Shown: piece after piece, positions 28,612-36,839 of the stretch
Layout of the letters: every line of letters starts with the position of its first letter
Numbering within the stretch: position 1 is the stretch's first letter
Assembly (NCBI GenBank): GCA_027487385.1
Contig: JAIYDS010000236.1
Coordinates: forward strand, 26,970 to 90,969
Source of the DNA: Acetobacteraceae bacterium
GTDB taxonomy: Bacteria > Pseudomonadota > Alphaproteobacteria > Acetobacterales > Acetobacteraceae
Direction of reading: 5' to 3'
DNA: 64,000 nucleotides
Position numbers and translations under genes: made by a program
The notes under the pieces: model-generated
Told to the model about the DNA's origin: nothing
Databases searched by the model: none
Seen by the model: only the letters and a program-made list of their open reading frames with translations

Positions 28612-29578
28612 TCCGCGCCGCGGTGTGACGCGCGAGCAGATCATCCTGGCCTATCGTTTGTGCTTCGGGCGGGACCCGGAGGATGAGGCCGTGATCGAGG
28701 CCGGCCAGGCGGCCTGGCCGGACCTGGAGAGCATGGGCCGCGCCATGGCGGTCAGTCCGGAATTCGGCGCGCGGCACGGCAGCAATGTCCATGCGCTGCC
28801 GCCGCTCGATGCGCCCGGCAATCTGGTCGAGACCGAGGCCGACCCTGCGACGCTGCAATTCATGGCCGGGCGGATCGGCGGATACTGGAACCGCGCGGGC
28901 GAGGCGGCGCCGCATTGGTCGGTGCTGACGGAAGAGCGCTTCCTGCCCGAGAACATCGCGGCCAATCTGGAGGCCTTCTATGCCTCCGGAGCCTGGGATG
29001 CCCAGGTGCTCGATGCGACACTCGCGCGCATCGGCCGGCGTGCGGAGCAGTTCGAGCATTGTGTGGATTATGGGTGCGGGGTCGGCCGCGTCACGTTGCA
29101 GATGGCGCGGCGCTTTCCCCAGGTGACCGGCCTCGACATCTCCGCCCCGCATCTGCACCTGGCGGGGGAGACCTTCCGCCGCGCCGGCTACGAGCATGTG
29201 ACCCTGACGCAGGTGACGCCGGACCACCTGATGCCCGTGGAAAGCTGCGACCTTTGGTATTCGCGCATCGTCCTCCAGCATTGCCCGCCGCCGGTCACGA
29301 TGAACATTCTGCGCCATGCCTTCCGTGCGCTGAATCAAGGTGGTGTGGTGATCTTCCAGTTGCCGGTCTGGCTGCAGGGCTACAGCTTCCACGTGCAGCC
29401 CTATCTGGCCGGCAGCCCCGGGGCGGAGATGGAGATGCACGCCATCCCGCAGCGCGCCATCCTGGAACTGGCCGATTGGCAGGGCCTCGTGCTGCGTGAC
29501 CTGCGGGAGGACAACTTCCTGATCGGGCGGCCCGCCGGTGCGGTCTCCAACACCTTCACCTTCGAGAAAATTCGGTAG
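28601..29578 (+). CDS. Class-I SAM-dependent methyltransferase with N-terminal DUF4214-like segment
   Basis: 325 residues. The methyltransferase motif I is VDYGCGVGR (155-163), followed by GLDISAPHL and the motif-IV-like DLWYSRIVLQHCPP. Residues 12-58 (ILAYRLCFGRDPEDEAV...AVSPEF) resemble the short DUF4214 repeat found in surface-glycan proteins. TTG 28601 overlaps the aminotransferase stop and has GAGG 6 nt upstream; GTG 28625 is an alternative. The substrate is unknown and glycan methylation is only a guess. Confidence 0.8.
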   Translation: MPSDPRRGVTREQIILAYRLCFGRDPEDEAVIEAGQAAWPDLESMGRAMAVSPEFGARHGSNVHALPPLDAPGNLVETEADPATLQFMAGRIGGYWNRAGEAAPHWSVLTEERFLPENIAANLEAFYASGAWDAQVLDATLARIGRRAEQFEHCVDYGCGVGRVTLQMARRFPQVTGLDISAPHLHLAGETFRRAGYEHVTLTQVTPDHLMPVESCDLWYSRIVLQHCPPPVTMNILRHAFRALNQGGVVIFQLPVWLQGYSFHVQPYLAGSPGAEMEMHAIPQRAILELADWQGLVLRDLREDNFLIGRPAGAVSNTFTFEKIR

Positions 29579-29635
29579 GGTCCGGGCCAACCCTTCGCCG
29601 CTTCGCGGCAAAGTTCAGGCGAGGAGAACCCGATC

Positions 29636-30157
29636 ATGACCCACGCCATGAAACTCGCCGCGGGCGCGGTCTTTCCCCCCATCGTCGTCCCGCGCCTCGG
29701 GGGCGGGGAGATCGCCCCGGCCGCGATGGCAGGGTGGCGCCTGCTGGTCGTCTATCGCGGCAAGCATTGCCCGCTGTGCAAGCCCTATCTGGGGACGCTC
29801 GACAAGCTGCTGGCGGAGTTCGAAGCCGCTGGCGTCGCGGTGCTGGTCGTCTCCGCCGATCCGGAAGAAAAGGCCGCCGCCGATCACGCCGAATTCGGCT
29901 GGCGCTTTCCGCTGGGCTTCGGGCTGACGGTGCCGCAGATGCAGGCGCTGGGTCTCTACATCTCCGACCCGCGCTCGCCGCAGGAGACCGACCGGCCCTT
30001 CGCGGAACCCGGCCTCTTCCTGATCAACCCGGCTGGCCAGGCGCAGTTGATCGACATTTCCAACGGGCCCTTCGCCCGGCCTGACCTGGCGGCCATCGCC
30101 CGCGGTGCCAAGCGCATCCAGGAGATGAACTACCCGATCCGCGGCATGCTCGGCTGA
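29636..30157 (+). CDS. AhpC/TSA-type redoxin
   Basis: 173 residues of the thioredoxin fold. The active-site region is YRGKHCPLCKPYLGTLDKLL with C45 and C48 (CxxC), differing from the single peroxidatic cysteine of typical 2-Cys peroxiredoxins. VVSADPEEK and the C-terminal PGLFLINPAGQ are typical of the AhpC/TSA family. It probably reduces peroxides or protein disulfides in the cytoplasm, as no signal peptide is seen. A strong GAGGAGAA precedes ATG 29636. Confidence 0.85.
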   Translation: MTHAMKLAAGAVFPPIVVPRLGGGEIAPAAMAGWRLLVVYRGKHCPLCKPYLGTLDKLLAEFEAAGVAVLVVSADPEEKAAADHAEFGWRFPLGFGLTVPQMQALGLYISDPRSPQETDRPFAEPGLFLINPAGQAQLIDISNGPFARPDLAAIARGAKRIQEMNYPIRGMLG

Positions 30158-30200
30158 TCGCACCCGACGCGATGGCGCGCGAACCGGCTCCTGCTCGCGG

Positions 30201-31178
30201 TCACCCCAGCTGCAGGTCCATCCCGCGCGTCAACTCGGTCCAGATGTCGCGCACGCGGATGATGGCGGCGCCGAAATCCTCGGGGCCGAGCCAGACAGGG
30301 TCGGTGTCCATCGCCAGCAGGCGTTGGCGGATGCCCTCCCGGTGCATCGTCTCGCGGAACACCTCCACCAGCCGGGCATGCACAGGGGCCGGCATGCGGG
30401 CGGGGCCCAGCAGCCCGGCGAAGCCGGACCAGCCGCGCCCCACATTCACCCCCTGCTCGATGAAGGTCGGCACCTCGGGCATGCCGCCCGCGCGCGCATC
30501 GCCCAACGCGGCCAGGGGGCGAAGCCGGCCGCTCACGATATGTTCGCGCGTGCTGGTCAGGCTGTTGATGCCGGCATCCACCTCGCGCGACAGATAGGCC
30601 ACCACCATCGGCGCCTCGCCGCGATAGGCCACATGCGTCATGCCGAGGTTGAGCTGGTTGTTCATGGCCAGCGCGAAGACATGGGCGCTCGACCCCGCGG
30701 CCCAGGAGCCCAGGTTCAAGCCGCGGCCAGCCCTGGCCCGCCCCTGGGCGTAGGCGATGAACTCCTGCAGGTTGCGCGGCGGAAGCTCGCTGCGGATCAT
30801 GAAGATCAGGGTGGTGGTGCCCATCTGGCCAATCGGCATGAAGTCCCGCACGGCGTCATAGGGCGCATTGCCCAGCACGATGGGCGATTGCACCAGCGGC
30901 GTGATGGTGAAGAGCAGCGTGTGGCCATCCGGCGCTGCCTTGGCCACGGCATCCGCCCCGATCATGCCCGAGGCGCCGGAGCGATTCTCGATGAGCACCG
31001 GCACGCGCAGCATCTCGCTCATCGGCTCGGCGCAGAGCCGTGCCCAGACATCGGTGGCGCCGCCGGCGGGGAAGGGGACGATGATGCGGATCGGCCGGTC
31101 CGGCTGCCAGGCGGCTTGACCGAGTGCGGGCGCGGCGAGGGGAGCTGCGGCGAGGGCCAGCAGGCTGCGGCGTTGCAT
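30201..31178 (-). CDS. Bug/TctC-type periplasmic receptor
   Basis: 325 residues. The signal peptide ends near ALG-Q (residues 1-21). The family core RPIRIIVPFPAGGATDVWAR, VLIENRSGASGMIGADAVAKAAPDGHT and PYDAVRDFMPIGQMG is complete. It should bind an organic acid in the periplasm. GGAGG precedes ATG 31178. It stands alone on its strand between a redoxin gene and a secreted peptidase, with no transporter membrane genes near, so the ligand is unknown. Confidence 0.9.
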   Translation of the reverse strand: MQRRSLLALAAAPLAAPALGQAAWQPDRPIRIIVPFPAGGATDVWARLCAEPMSEMLRVPVLIENRSGASGMIGADAVAKAAPDGHTLLFTITPLVQSPIVLGNAPYDAVRDFMPIGQMGTTTLIFMIRSELPPRNLQEFIAYAQGRARAGRGLNLGSWAAGSSAHVFALAMNNQLNLGMTHVAYRGEAPMVVAYLSREVDAGINSLTSTREHIVSGRLRPLAALGDARAGGMPEVPTFIEQGVNVGRGWSGFAGLLGPARMPAPVHARLVEVFRETMHREGIRQRLLAMDTDPVWLGPEDFGAAIIRVRDIWTELTRGMDLQLG

Positions 31179-31239
31179 GGTGGTTCCTCCGGTTTTCTTG
31201 TCGCGGAGGTTAAGGCCAAACCGGCCCCGGGCAGAAGCC

Positions 31240-31857
31240 CTATCGTCGGCCGGGCCGGGCCGCGCTGCGCTCCGGCAGGAATTCGACGAAATACTCGTAA
31301 TTGTCGGCGTTCAGCGCCGCCCGGTCGGGCTCCTTGCGGGCCAGCGCCAGGGCGGCGCTTCGCCCATAGGCCATGTCGCCCGTGCCGGCGGCGAGATGCG
31401 TCATCTCATGGACGATCACGCCGGGCCGTGAATCGGCGCCCTCGTTGCGCGCGTTGAAGAAGAGCGGGCAGAGGGTGACGCTGCGCTGCACCAGGTTGGC
31501 GACAGCGAAGATGGGACGGTTGCCGCAGGATTCGGCGGTGCCGCAGAGCACGGGCGGGTGGCGCTCCGGCCGCAGCAATTCCCGTGTGCGCGCAAGCCTC
31601 GCCCGGATTTTCTGATGCGGCGCGGTGCCGAACCACTCCCGCACATGCGGGTGGTGGGGATCGGCGTCGAGGAAGGCGAGGGCGGCCTCGGTGCGGCGCT
31701 CGGCCACGGTGAAGGCGTGCTGGATCAGGATCACTCGCTTGGCGTCGCAGCCGGCGAGGTTTGGCTCCGGCGCCCGCGCCAGCGCGGGCGATGCGCAGAG
31801 GAGCAGGGCGACCAACGCCCAGGCGAAACGGAGCGAGGTGCGGACATGGGCGATCAT
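31240..31857 (-). CDS. Secreted M35-type (deuterolysin/peptidyl-Lys) metallopeptidase
   Basis: 205 residues. The Sec signal peptide is about residues 1-27 (ALVALLLCASPALA). The zinc motif H150-E151-xx-H154 (VIVHEMTH) is followed by G158-T-G-D161-xx-Y164-G, the third-ligand aspartate pattern of aspzincins, and NADNYEYFV ends the domain, as in lysine-specific metallo-endopeptidases. It is expected to act in the periplasm or outside. Four cysteines (37, 105, 111, 130) could form disulfides. Confidence 0.82.
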   Translation of the reverse strand: MIAHVRTSLRFAWALVALLLCASPALARAPEPNLAGCDAKRVILIQHAFTVAERRTEAALAFLDADPHHPHVREWFGTAPHQKIRARLARTRELLRPERHPPVLCGTAESCGNRPIFAVANLVQRSVTLCPLFFNARNEGADSRPGVIVHEMTHLAAGTGDMAYGRSAALALARKEPDRAALNADNYEYFVEFLPERSAARPGRR

Positions 31858-31945
31858 GACCGCAGGCTAGACCAACTCCCGCGCCAGCGCCCCTGAAAAC
31901 CGCAAGGCGGTGCAATGCGTGCATTGCAGCCGGCCCCCAAATCCT

Positions 31946-31985
31946 GGGGTCTGGGGCCTTTTGGCCCCAGCCGCCGGAGACCCTT
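31946..31985. repeat. Dispersed palindromic repeat, copy C
   Basis: Inverted orientation relative to copy A: GGGGTC, then the hairpin TGGGGCC-TTT-TGGCCCCA, then GCCGCCGGAGACCCTT. It lies in the 187-bp gap between the divergent M35-type peptidase and a Bug receptor, so here it is upstream of both genes and not a simple 3' end. The rest of the gap is unremarkable. Confidence 0.78.
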
Positions 31986-32044
31986 TTCCTCTCTCCTGGC
32001 GCGGCGCTTGCAACCTGCGTTCAACCACCACCCCGGAGTTTGCC

Positions 32045-33010
32045 ATGCGCCGCCGTTCTGCCTTGATTCTCGGCACAGCCTGCCTTGCCGCGCCGCATCT
32101 GGCGCGGGCCCAGGCCGGCACCATCCGCCTCATCGTCCCCTTCGCGCCAGGCGGCGCCTCGGACACCACGGCGCGCATCATCCAGCCTGGCTTCGCCGCG
32201 GCGCTGGGCCGCACGGTGGTGATCGAGAATCGCGCCGGGGCCAGCGGGTCCATCGGCACCTTGCAGGTGGTGCGCGCCACCCCCGATGGCAGCGTGATCG
32301 GCATTTCCAACACCTCGCCGCATGGCATCGTGCCGCTGGCCAGCGTGCCGCCGCCCTATGATGGCGATCGCGACTTCACCCATATCGCCATGGTGGCCGA
32401 CACGCCGACGGTCATGCTGCTGCCCGGCAATTCCCCCTTCAACACCTTCCAGGAGCTGATGGAGGCCGCGCGCACCCGGCCCAATGGCGTGACCTATGGC
32501 AGTTCGGGCGTCGCCGGCATGCAGCATCTGCAGGGGGAGATGATGGCCAAGCTCTCCGGGCTGCGCTTCATCCATGTGCCTTATCGCGGCACGGGGCCGG
32601 GGCTGCAGGCGACGATCGCGGGCGAGGTGGATTGCTTCCTCACCCCCATGGCCGGCACCACGGGCGCCATCGAGGCGCGCCAGGTGAAGCCCATCGCCAT
32701 CTCCACGGCGGAGCCCTTCGCGCCGCTGCCCGGCGTGCCGACCTATGTGCAGCTCGGCCTGCCGCAGCTCACCGTCTCCTCCTGGACCGGGATTTCCGGC
32801 CCGCGCGGCATGCCGCCGGCCATCGTGGCCGAGATGCATGCGGCGATGCAGCGCGTGCTGGCCGAGCCGGACACCGGGCGCCGCCTGGTCGCGGCCGGGC
32901 TTTATCCGCTGACGCGGCCCTATTCCTCGGCGGATTACCAGCAGGTGCATGCGGATTTCGCGCGGGTCTGGGGGCCTGTCGTCCGGGAAGCACGCATCAC
33001 AATGGATTGA
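32045..33010 (+). CDS. Bug/TctC-type periplasmic receptor
   Basis: 321 residues. The signal peptide ends at ARA-Q near residue 23. Core motifs are IRLIVPFAPGGASDTTARI, VVIENRAGASGSIGTLQVV, THIAMVADTPTVMLL and VPYRGTGPGLQATIAGEVD. CCGGAG precedes ATG 32045. It starts a same-strand run with a NodB-like gene and another Bug receptor. Ligand unknown. Confidence 0.9.
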   Translation: MRRRSALILGTACLAAPHLARAQAGTIRLIVPFAPGGASDTTARIIQPGFAAALGRTVVIENRAGASGSIGTLQVVRATPDGSVIGISNTSPHGIVPLASVPPPYDGDRDFTHIAMVADTPTVMLLPGNSPFNTFQELMEAARTRPNGVTYGSSGVAGMQHLQGEMMAKLSGLRFIHVPYRGTGPGLQATIAGEVDCFLTPMAGTTGAIEARQVKPIAISTAEPFAPLPGVPTYVQLGLPQLTVSSWTGISGPRGMPPAIVAEMHAAMQRVLAEPDTGRRLVAAGLYPLTRPYSSADYQQVHADFARVWGPVVREARITMD

Positions 33011-33051
33011 GGCGGGCTGGCCAGCACCGCGCCAGGGTGTAGCCTCGGCGG

Positions 33052-33702
33052 ATGGAAATCTGCCTGAGTTTCGACAATGGGCCGGAGCCCGAGGCCACAC
33101 CCCTGGTCCTCGCGGCGCTGGCGCGACGCAACCTCCGCGCCACCTTCTTCCCCATCGCACAGAAGCTGCGCGACCCCGCGCGCCGTGCCCTGGCGGAGCG
33201 CGCCGTGGTCGAGGGCCACCGCATTGGCAACCACACGCTGACCCATGGCGCGCCGCTCGGCCGCCGCGGCGGGGCCGAGGCGGTGGCGGAAATCACCGAG
33301 GCCGAGGCGCTGCTGGCGCCGCTCAACACGCAGCGCCTGTTCCGCCCCAATGGCGGCGGCGGGGCGCTCGGCCCGCATCTGCTCAATGCCAGCGCGCTGC
33401 GGCATTTGCGCGCCGAGGCCTACACCGTGGTGCTGTGGAACGCCGTGCCCGGCGATTTCAGCGATCCGGAGGGCTGGCCCGATGTGGCGCTGGCCCAATG
33501 CCGCGCGATGCGGGGACCGGTGCTGCTGGTGCTGCACGACCTCCCCAATGGCGCCATGCGCCACCTCGACGCTTTTCTCGACCAGCTCGCGGCGGAGGGC
33601 GCGCGCTTCACGCCGGACTTCCCAGAGACCTGCCTCGCATTGCGGGAGGGCCAACCCCTGTGCGACCTTGCCATCATCTCAGGGGAGGATTTCACGCCAT
33701 GA
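33052..33702 (+). CDS. NodB-like polysaccharide deacetylase-family protein
   Basis: 216 residues with no signal peptide. The CE4 motif 1, usually TFDDGP, is SFDNGP here: D8 is kept but the metal-binding second aspartate is N9. Motif 2 is intact as H61-TLT-H65. Other family marks are RNLRATFF, FRPNGGG and LLVLHDLPN. The substitution may change metal use or abolish hydrolysis; many such cytoplasmic NodB-like proteins have unknown substrates. The downstream Bug receptor starts within its stop codon (ATGA). Confidence 0.82.
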   Translation: MEICLSFDNGPEPEATPLVLAALARRNLRATFFPIAQKLRDPARRALAERAVVEGHRIGNHTLTHGAPLGRRGGAEAVAEITEAEALLAPLNTQRLFRPNGGGGALGPHLLNASALRHLRAEAYTVVLWNAVPGDFSDPEGWPDVALAQCRAMRGPVLLVLHDLPNGAMRHLDAFLDQLAAEGARFTPDFPETCLALREGQPLCDLAIISGEDFTP

Positions 33703-34658
33703 AGCGCCGCGCCTTGCTGGCCTCGGGCCTGCTCGTTCCGGGCCTGGCCCGCGCCCAATCCTGGCCAGACCGACCGATCCGGCTGGTGGTGCCCTTCCCC
33801 GGCGGTTCAAGCACGGACATCCTGGGCCGCATCGCGGCGCAGCAGCTTTCGCGCGGACTGAATGGCGCGACCGTGGTGGTGGATAATCGCGCGGGGGCGG
33901 GCGGGACCATCGGCTCGCAATTCGTGGCCCAGGCCGCCCCGGATGGGCTGACGCTGCTGCTCGGCACGATCGGGACCCACACGGTGAACCCGCACCTCAT
34001 GCCGAACCTGCCCTATGATCCGATGCGGGATTTCACGCCCGTCATCGCCCATTCCAAGACCAAGATCCTGCTGGTGGTGCGGCCCCAGCTCGGTGTGCGG
34101 AACATGGCGGAATTCGTGGCGCTGGCGCGCACGCGCCCGCTCTCGGTCGCTTCCTCCGGCACCGGCACCACGGCGCATCTGGCGCAGGCGCTGCTGGGCG
34201 AGGCCACCGGCATCACCACCACGCATGTGCCCTATCGCGACGGCGCCCGCGCCGTGACCGACCTGCTGAGCGGGCAGATCGATTCCATGTTCTACCACAC
34301 GCAATTCGTGCGCTCGCATATCGAGGCCGGCACCATGCAGGGGCTGGGCATCACGGGGGCGGCGCGCAGCGATGTGTTGCCCGGCGTGCCCACCTTCGCC
34401 GAAGCCGGCCTGCCCGCCATCAACATTGAGGCCTGGTGGGCGATCTATGCGCCGGCGCGGCTGCCGGCGCCGCTGACCCAGCGGCTCAACGGCATCTTCA
34501 ACGCGGCGCTGGGCGAGGCGGACACGCGCGCGGCCTTCGCGCGCAACGGCGTGGAGGGCATGGGCGGCAGCCCGGAGGAGCTCGCCAGCTTCCAGCGCGT
34601 CGAATTCGAGCGCTGGCGCGAGGTGGTGCGCCGCGCGAACATCACCGCAGATGGGTGA
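33699..34658 (+). CDS. Bug/TctC-type periplasmic receptor
   Basis: 319 residues. The signal peptide is residues 1-20 (GLARA-Q). Core motifs are RPIRLVVPFPGGSSTDILGR, VVVDNRAGAGGTIGSQFVAQAAPDG and VPYRDGARAVTDLLSGQID. AGGGGAGG precedes ATG 33699. It is translationally coupled to the NodB-like gene, an unusual pairing that hints at a shared substrate pathway. It converges on an SGNH hydrolase gene whose stop directly abuts. Confidence 0.9.
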   Translation: MKRRALLASGLLVPGLARAQSWPDRPIRLVVPFPGGSSTDILGRIAAQQLSRGLNGATVVVDNRAGAGGTIGSQFVAQAAPDGLTLLLGTIGTHTVNPHLMPNLPYDPMRDFTPVIAHSKTKILLVVRPQLGVRNMAEFVALARTRPLSVASSGTGTTAHLAQALLGEATGITTTHVPYRDGARAVTDLLSGQIDSMFYHTQFVRSHIEAGTMQGLGITGAARSDVLPGVPTFAEAGLPAINIEAWWAIYAPARLPAPLTQRLNGIFNAALGEADTRAAFARNGVEGMGGSPEELASFQRVEFERWREVVRRANITADG

Positions 34659-35456
34659 TCAGGTGTCGGTGAGGCGCCCGAGTCCGGGCGCCAGTTCCGG
34701 GAAAATCGTGTCCACCTCGTCGAAGAGCAGCGCCGCGATCCGGCGATAGCCCCATTCGGTGAAATGCACGCCATCCTCGGCGCGGAAGCCCCGGGGGCCG
34801 CGTTCCAGCGAGACGCTGGATTTGAAGCGCCCCTGCGGGTCGCTCGTCGCGTCCCAGGTCGGGATCCAGACCGCGCCGGCGGCGGTCGCGGCATTCTGCT
34901 GGATCTCATTCAATTGCCGCACGGCATTGGCGAATTGCGCCTCGCGCACATTGGGCAGGCCGAACCAGGCCACGCGTGAGCCTGATTCCACCGCGCTGCT
35001 CACCATCTCGCCCACACGGCGGCCATAGCCATCGGCGAAGGCCTGGGTGCCGAAGGCGTGGCGCGAGCGCGTTTCGCGCACCACCAGCGGCCGGAAATCA
35101 TTGGCCCCCACCCAGAAGATGGTCAGGTTGGGCCGGTGCCGCGCCACCAGGTCCCGCGTCACGCTCGGCCAGTCATGCTCGTCGCTGCGGGTGACGCCGG
35201 TGGCGTGCAGCGTGCCATTGGTGACGCGCACCGTCTCGCGCCGGCGCAACTGGCCGTTCAGGGCCAGGAACATGCCTTGGGCCAGGGAATCGCCGGCGAA
35301 GAGCAGGTTCACCCGCTCCGGGGCCGGGCGCTCGGGCAAGGCATTGGGCAGGATCGCAGGCTGGGCGAGCGCCAGACTGCCCGATGACAGCAGCGCCAGG
35401 GCGCCATAGAGAAGGCCTCGCCGGAGCACACGGACGGGTTGGGCGCGGGTTGCCAC
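34659..35456 (-). CDS. Secreted SGNH/GDSL hydrolase (DUF459-like)
   Basis: 265 residues. The signal peptide is about residues 12-31 (LYGALALLSSGSLALA-Q). SGNH blocks are GDSL (AGDSLAQGM), GAND (WVGANDFRPL) and the C-terminal D-x-x-H (DGVHFTEWGY). Such enzymes are esterases or acetyl-transfer partners for exported polysaccharides. The start is GTG 35456 with GGAGAA upstream. It is divergent from an SGNH lipoprotein-MBOAT unit, so a role in glycan O-acylation is likely though unproven. Confidence 0.85.
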   Translation of the reverse strand: MATRAQPVRVLRRGLLYGALALLSSGSLALAQPAILPNALPERPAPERVNLLFAGDSLAQGMFLALNGQLRRRETVRVTNGTLHATGVTRSDEHDWPSVTRDLVARHRPNLTIFWVGANDFRPLVVRETRSRHAFGTQAFADGYGRRVGEMVSSAVESGSRVAWFGLPNVREAQFANAVRQLNEIQQNAATAAGAVWIPTWDATSDPQGRFKSSVSLERGPRGFRAEDGVHFTEWGYRRIAALLFDEVDTIFPELAPGLGRLTDT

Positions 35457-35534
35457 GCGAGATTCTCCGGGACGGATGAGCAGGGGGAAACTATATCATG
35501 AGGCCTGTCACACAGAAGTCCCTGGCCCGTTGAA

Positions 35535-36839
35535 ATGCTGAATCGCCGCCATTTTCTGCTGAGTCAGGGGGCGCTTCTCGCGGGTTGCGCCGCCCAGCCG
35601 GAGGCGCTTCTCGCGCCCGGCGCGCCGTCTCAATTGGTGGCACACACGCGTCCCGATCCGGGGCTGGAAAATCTTCTTCCGGTGCGGGTGGGCGCCAACC
35701 CTTACGAGCCCCTGGCCCATGCCCTGCGCAGCCCGCCCCGCAGCGCCGAGGCGCGCGCCCTGATCGTGATGCTGGGGGACAGCCACACCGCGGGCCCGGC
35801 CATGGTGGGCCATCTGCGCGAGTTGATGCAGGCGCGCTTCGGCGCGGCCGGCCCGGGCCGCCTGCCGCCAGGCCGTGCCCAGCGCCCGATCAACGCGAAC
35901 CAGATCGCGGAAGCCGGGCAAAGCGGCGAATGGGTGGCGCGCAGCGCCCTGCGCGCCAGCAATCCCGGCCCCTTCGGCCTGACCGGCTATCGCCTGACAG
36001 GCGAGCGCGCGGGCGATGTCATCACGCTGCGCTCCACCGAGGCGGCCGGGTTTGATCGCCTCTCCCTCTCGCTCCTGGCCGGCCCGCAATCCGGCAGTTT
36101 TCGCCTGCGGGTGGATGCCCAGACCCTCGGCCCCGTCACCCTGCGGCATGACCAGCCCGAATTCCGCCCCGTCACGCTCGATGCCCCACGCGGCAGCCGG
36201 GAGGTGGCGCTGGAGGTGGTGGGGGATGGCCCGGTGGAGCTGCTGGGTTGGGGGCTGGATCGCCGCGGGCGTGGCGTGCTGGTGGAAGGCTTCGGCATCA
36301 ACGGCGCAACCCTCGCCTCGCTCGACAACCGCGACCCGCTGATCCTGGCGCGGGAATTGGCCAATGCGCCGCCGGCGTTGGTGATCCTGGCCTTTGGGAC
36401 AAATGAGGCGGTGGATTCCGATTTGGACGAAGCCGCCTATGCGGCGCAGTTGACGCGGCAGATCCAGCGCCTGCGCCAGACCTTGCCGCGCAGCGGCATC
36501 CTGGTGATGGGCGTGCCCGATGCGGGCCGCCCGGTTCGCCCGCCGCGCCGCGGAAGGCCGCCGCAGGGTTGCGCCGCCATCTCGCCCCTGCCGGCCCTGA
36601 CGCGGGTGCGCGCGGCGCAGCGCAGCGTGGCCCAGGCCCAGGGTGTCGGCTTCTTCGACTGGAGCGCCGAAGTGACGCGCAGCCCCTGCCGCCTGCCCGA
36701 GCTGGCGCGCGGCGCGGCGCCGCTGATGCGCCCCGACCTCGTGCATTTCACGCCCGATGGCTATCGCCTGACGGCGGAACGCCTGCATGCCCATCTGCTG
36801 CGCGGCATGGGCCTCGGCACGCGGCTGGCCAGCACCTGA
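35535..36839 (+). CDS. SGNH-hydrolase lipoprotein
   Basis: 434 residues. The lipobox LLAGC (C18) indicates lipoprotein anchoring. SGNH blocks are G81-D82-S83-H-T, AFGTNEAVD (about 295) and DLVHFTPDGY near the C-terminus. A beta-rich insert lies between the first two blocks. The MBOAT gene starts at the base after its stop codon. By analogy with AlgJ/AlgX and similar periplasmic partners, it would transfer or remove acyl groups brought across the membrane by the MBOAT. Confidence 0.83.
   Translation: MLNRRHFLLSQGALLAGCAAQPEALLAPGAPSQLVAHTRPDPGLENLLPVRVGANPYEPLAHALRSPPRSAEARALIVMLGDSHTAGPAMVGHLRELMQARFGAAGPGRLPPGRAQRPINANQIAEAGQSGEWVARSALRASNPGPFGLTGYRLTGERAGDVITLRSTEAAGFDRLSLSLLAGPQSGSFRLRVDAQTLGPVTLRHDQPEFRPVTLDAPRGSREVALEVVGDGPVELLGWGLDRRGRGVLVEGFGINGATLASLDNRDPLILARELANAPPALVILAFGTNEAVDSDLDEAAYAAQLTRQIQRLRQTLPRSGILVMGVPDAGRPVRPPRRGRPPQGCAAISPLPALTRVRAAQRSVAQAQGVGFFDWSAEVTRSPCRLPELARGAAPLMRPDLVHFTPDGYRLTAERLHAHLLRGMGLGTRLAST

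Noticed and set aside
34764..34979. Small plus-strand open frame opposite the DUF459-like SGNH gene
   Set aside because: It has no ribosome site and is fully antisense to a gene with intact SGNH motifs.
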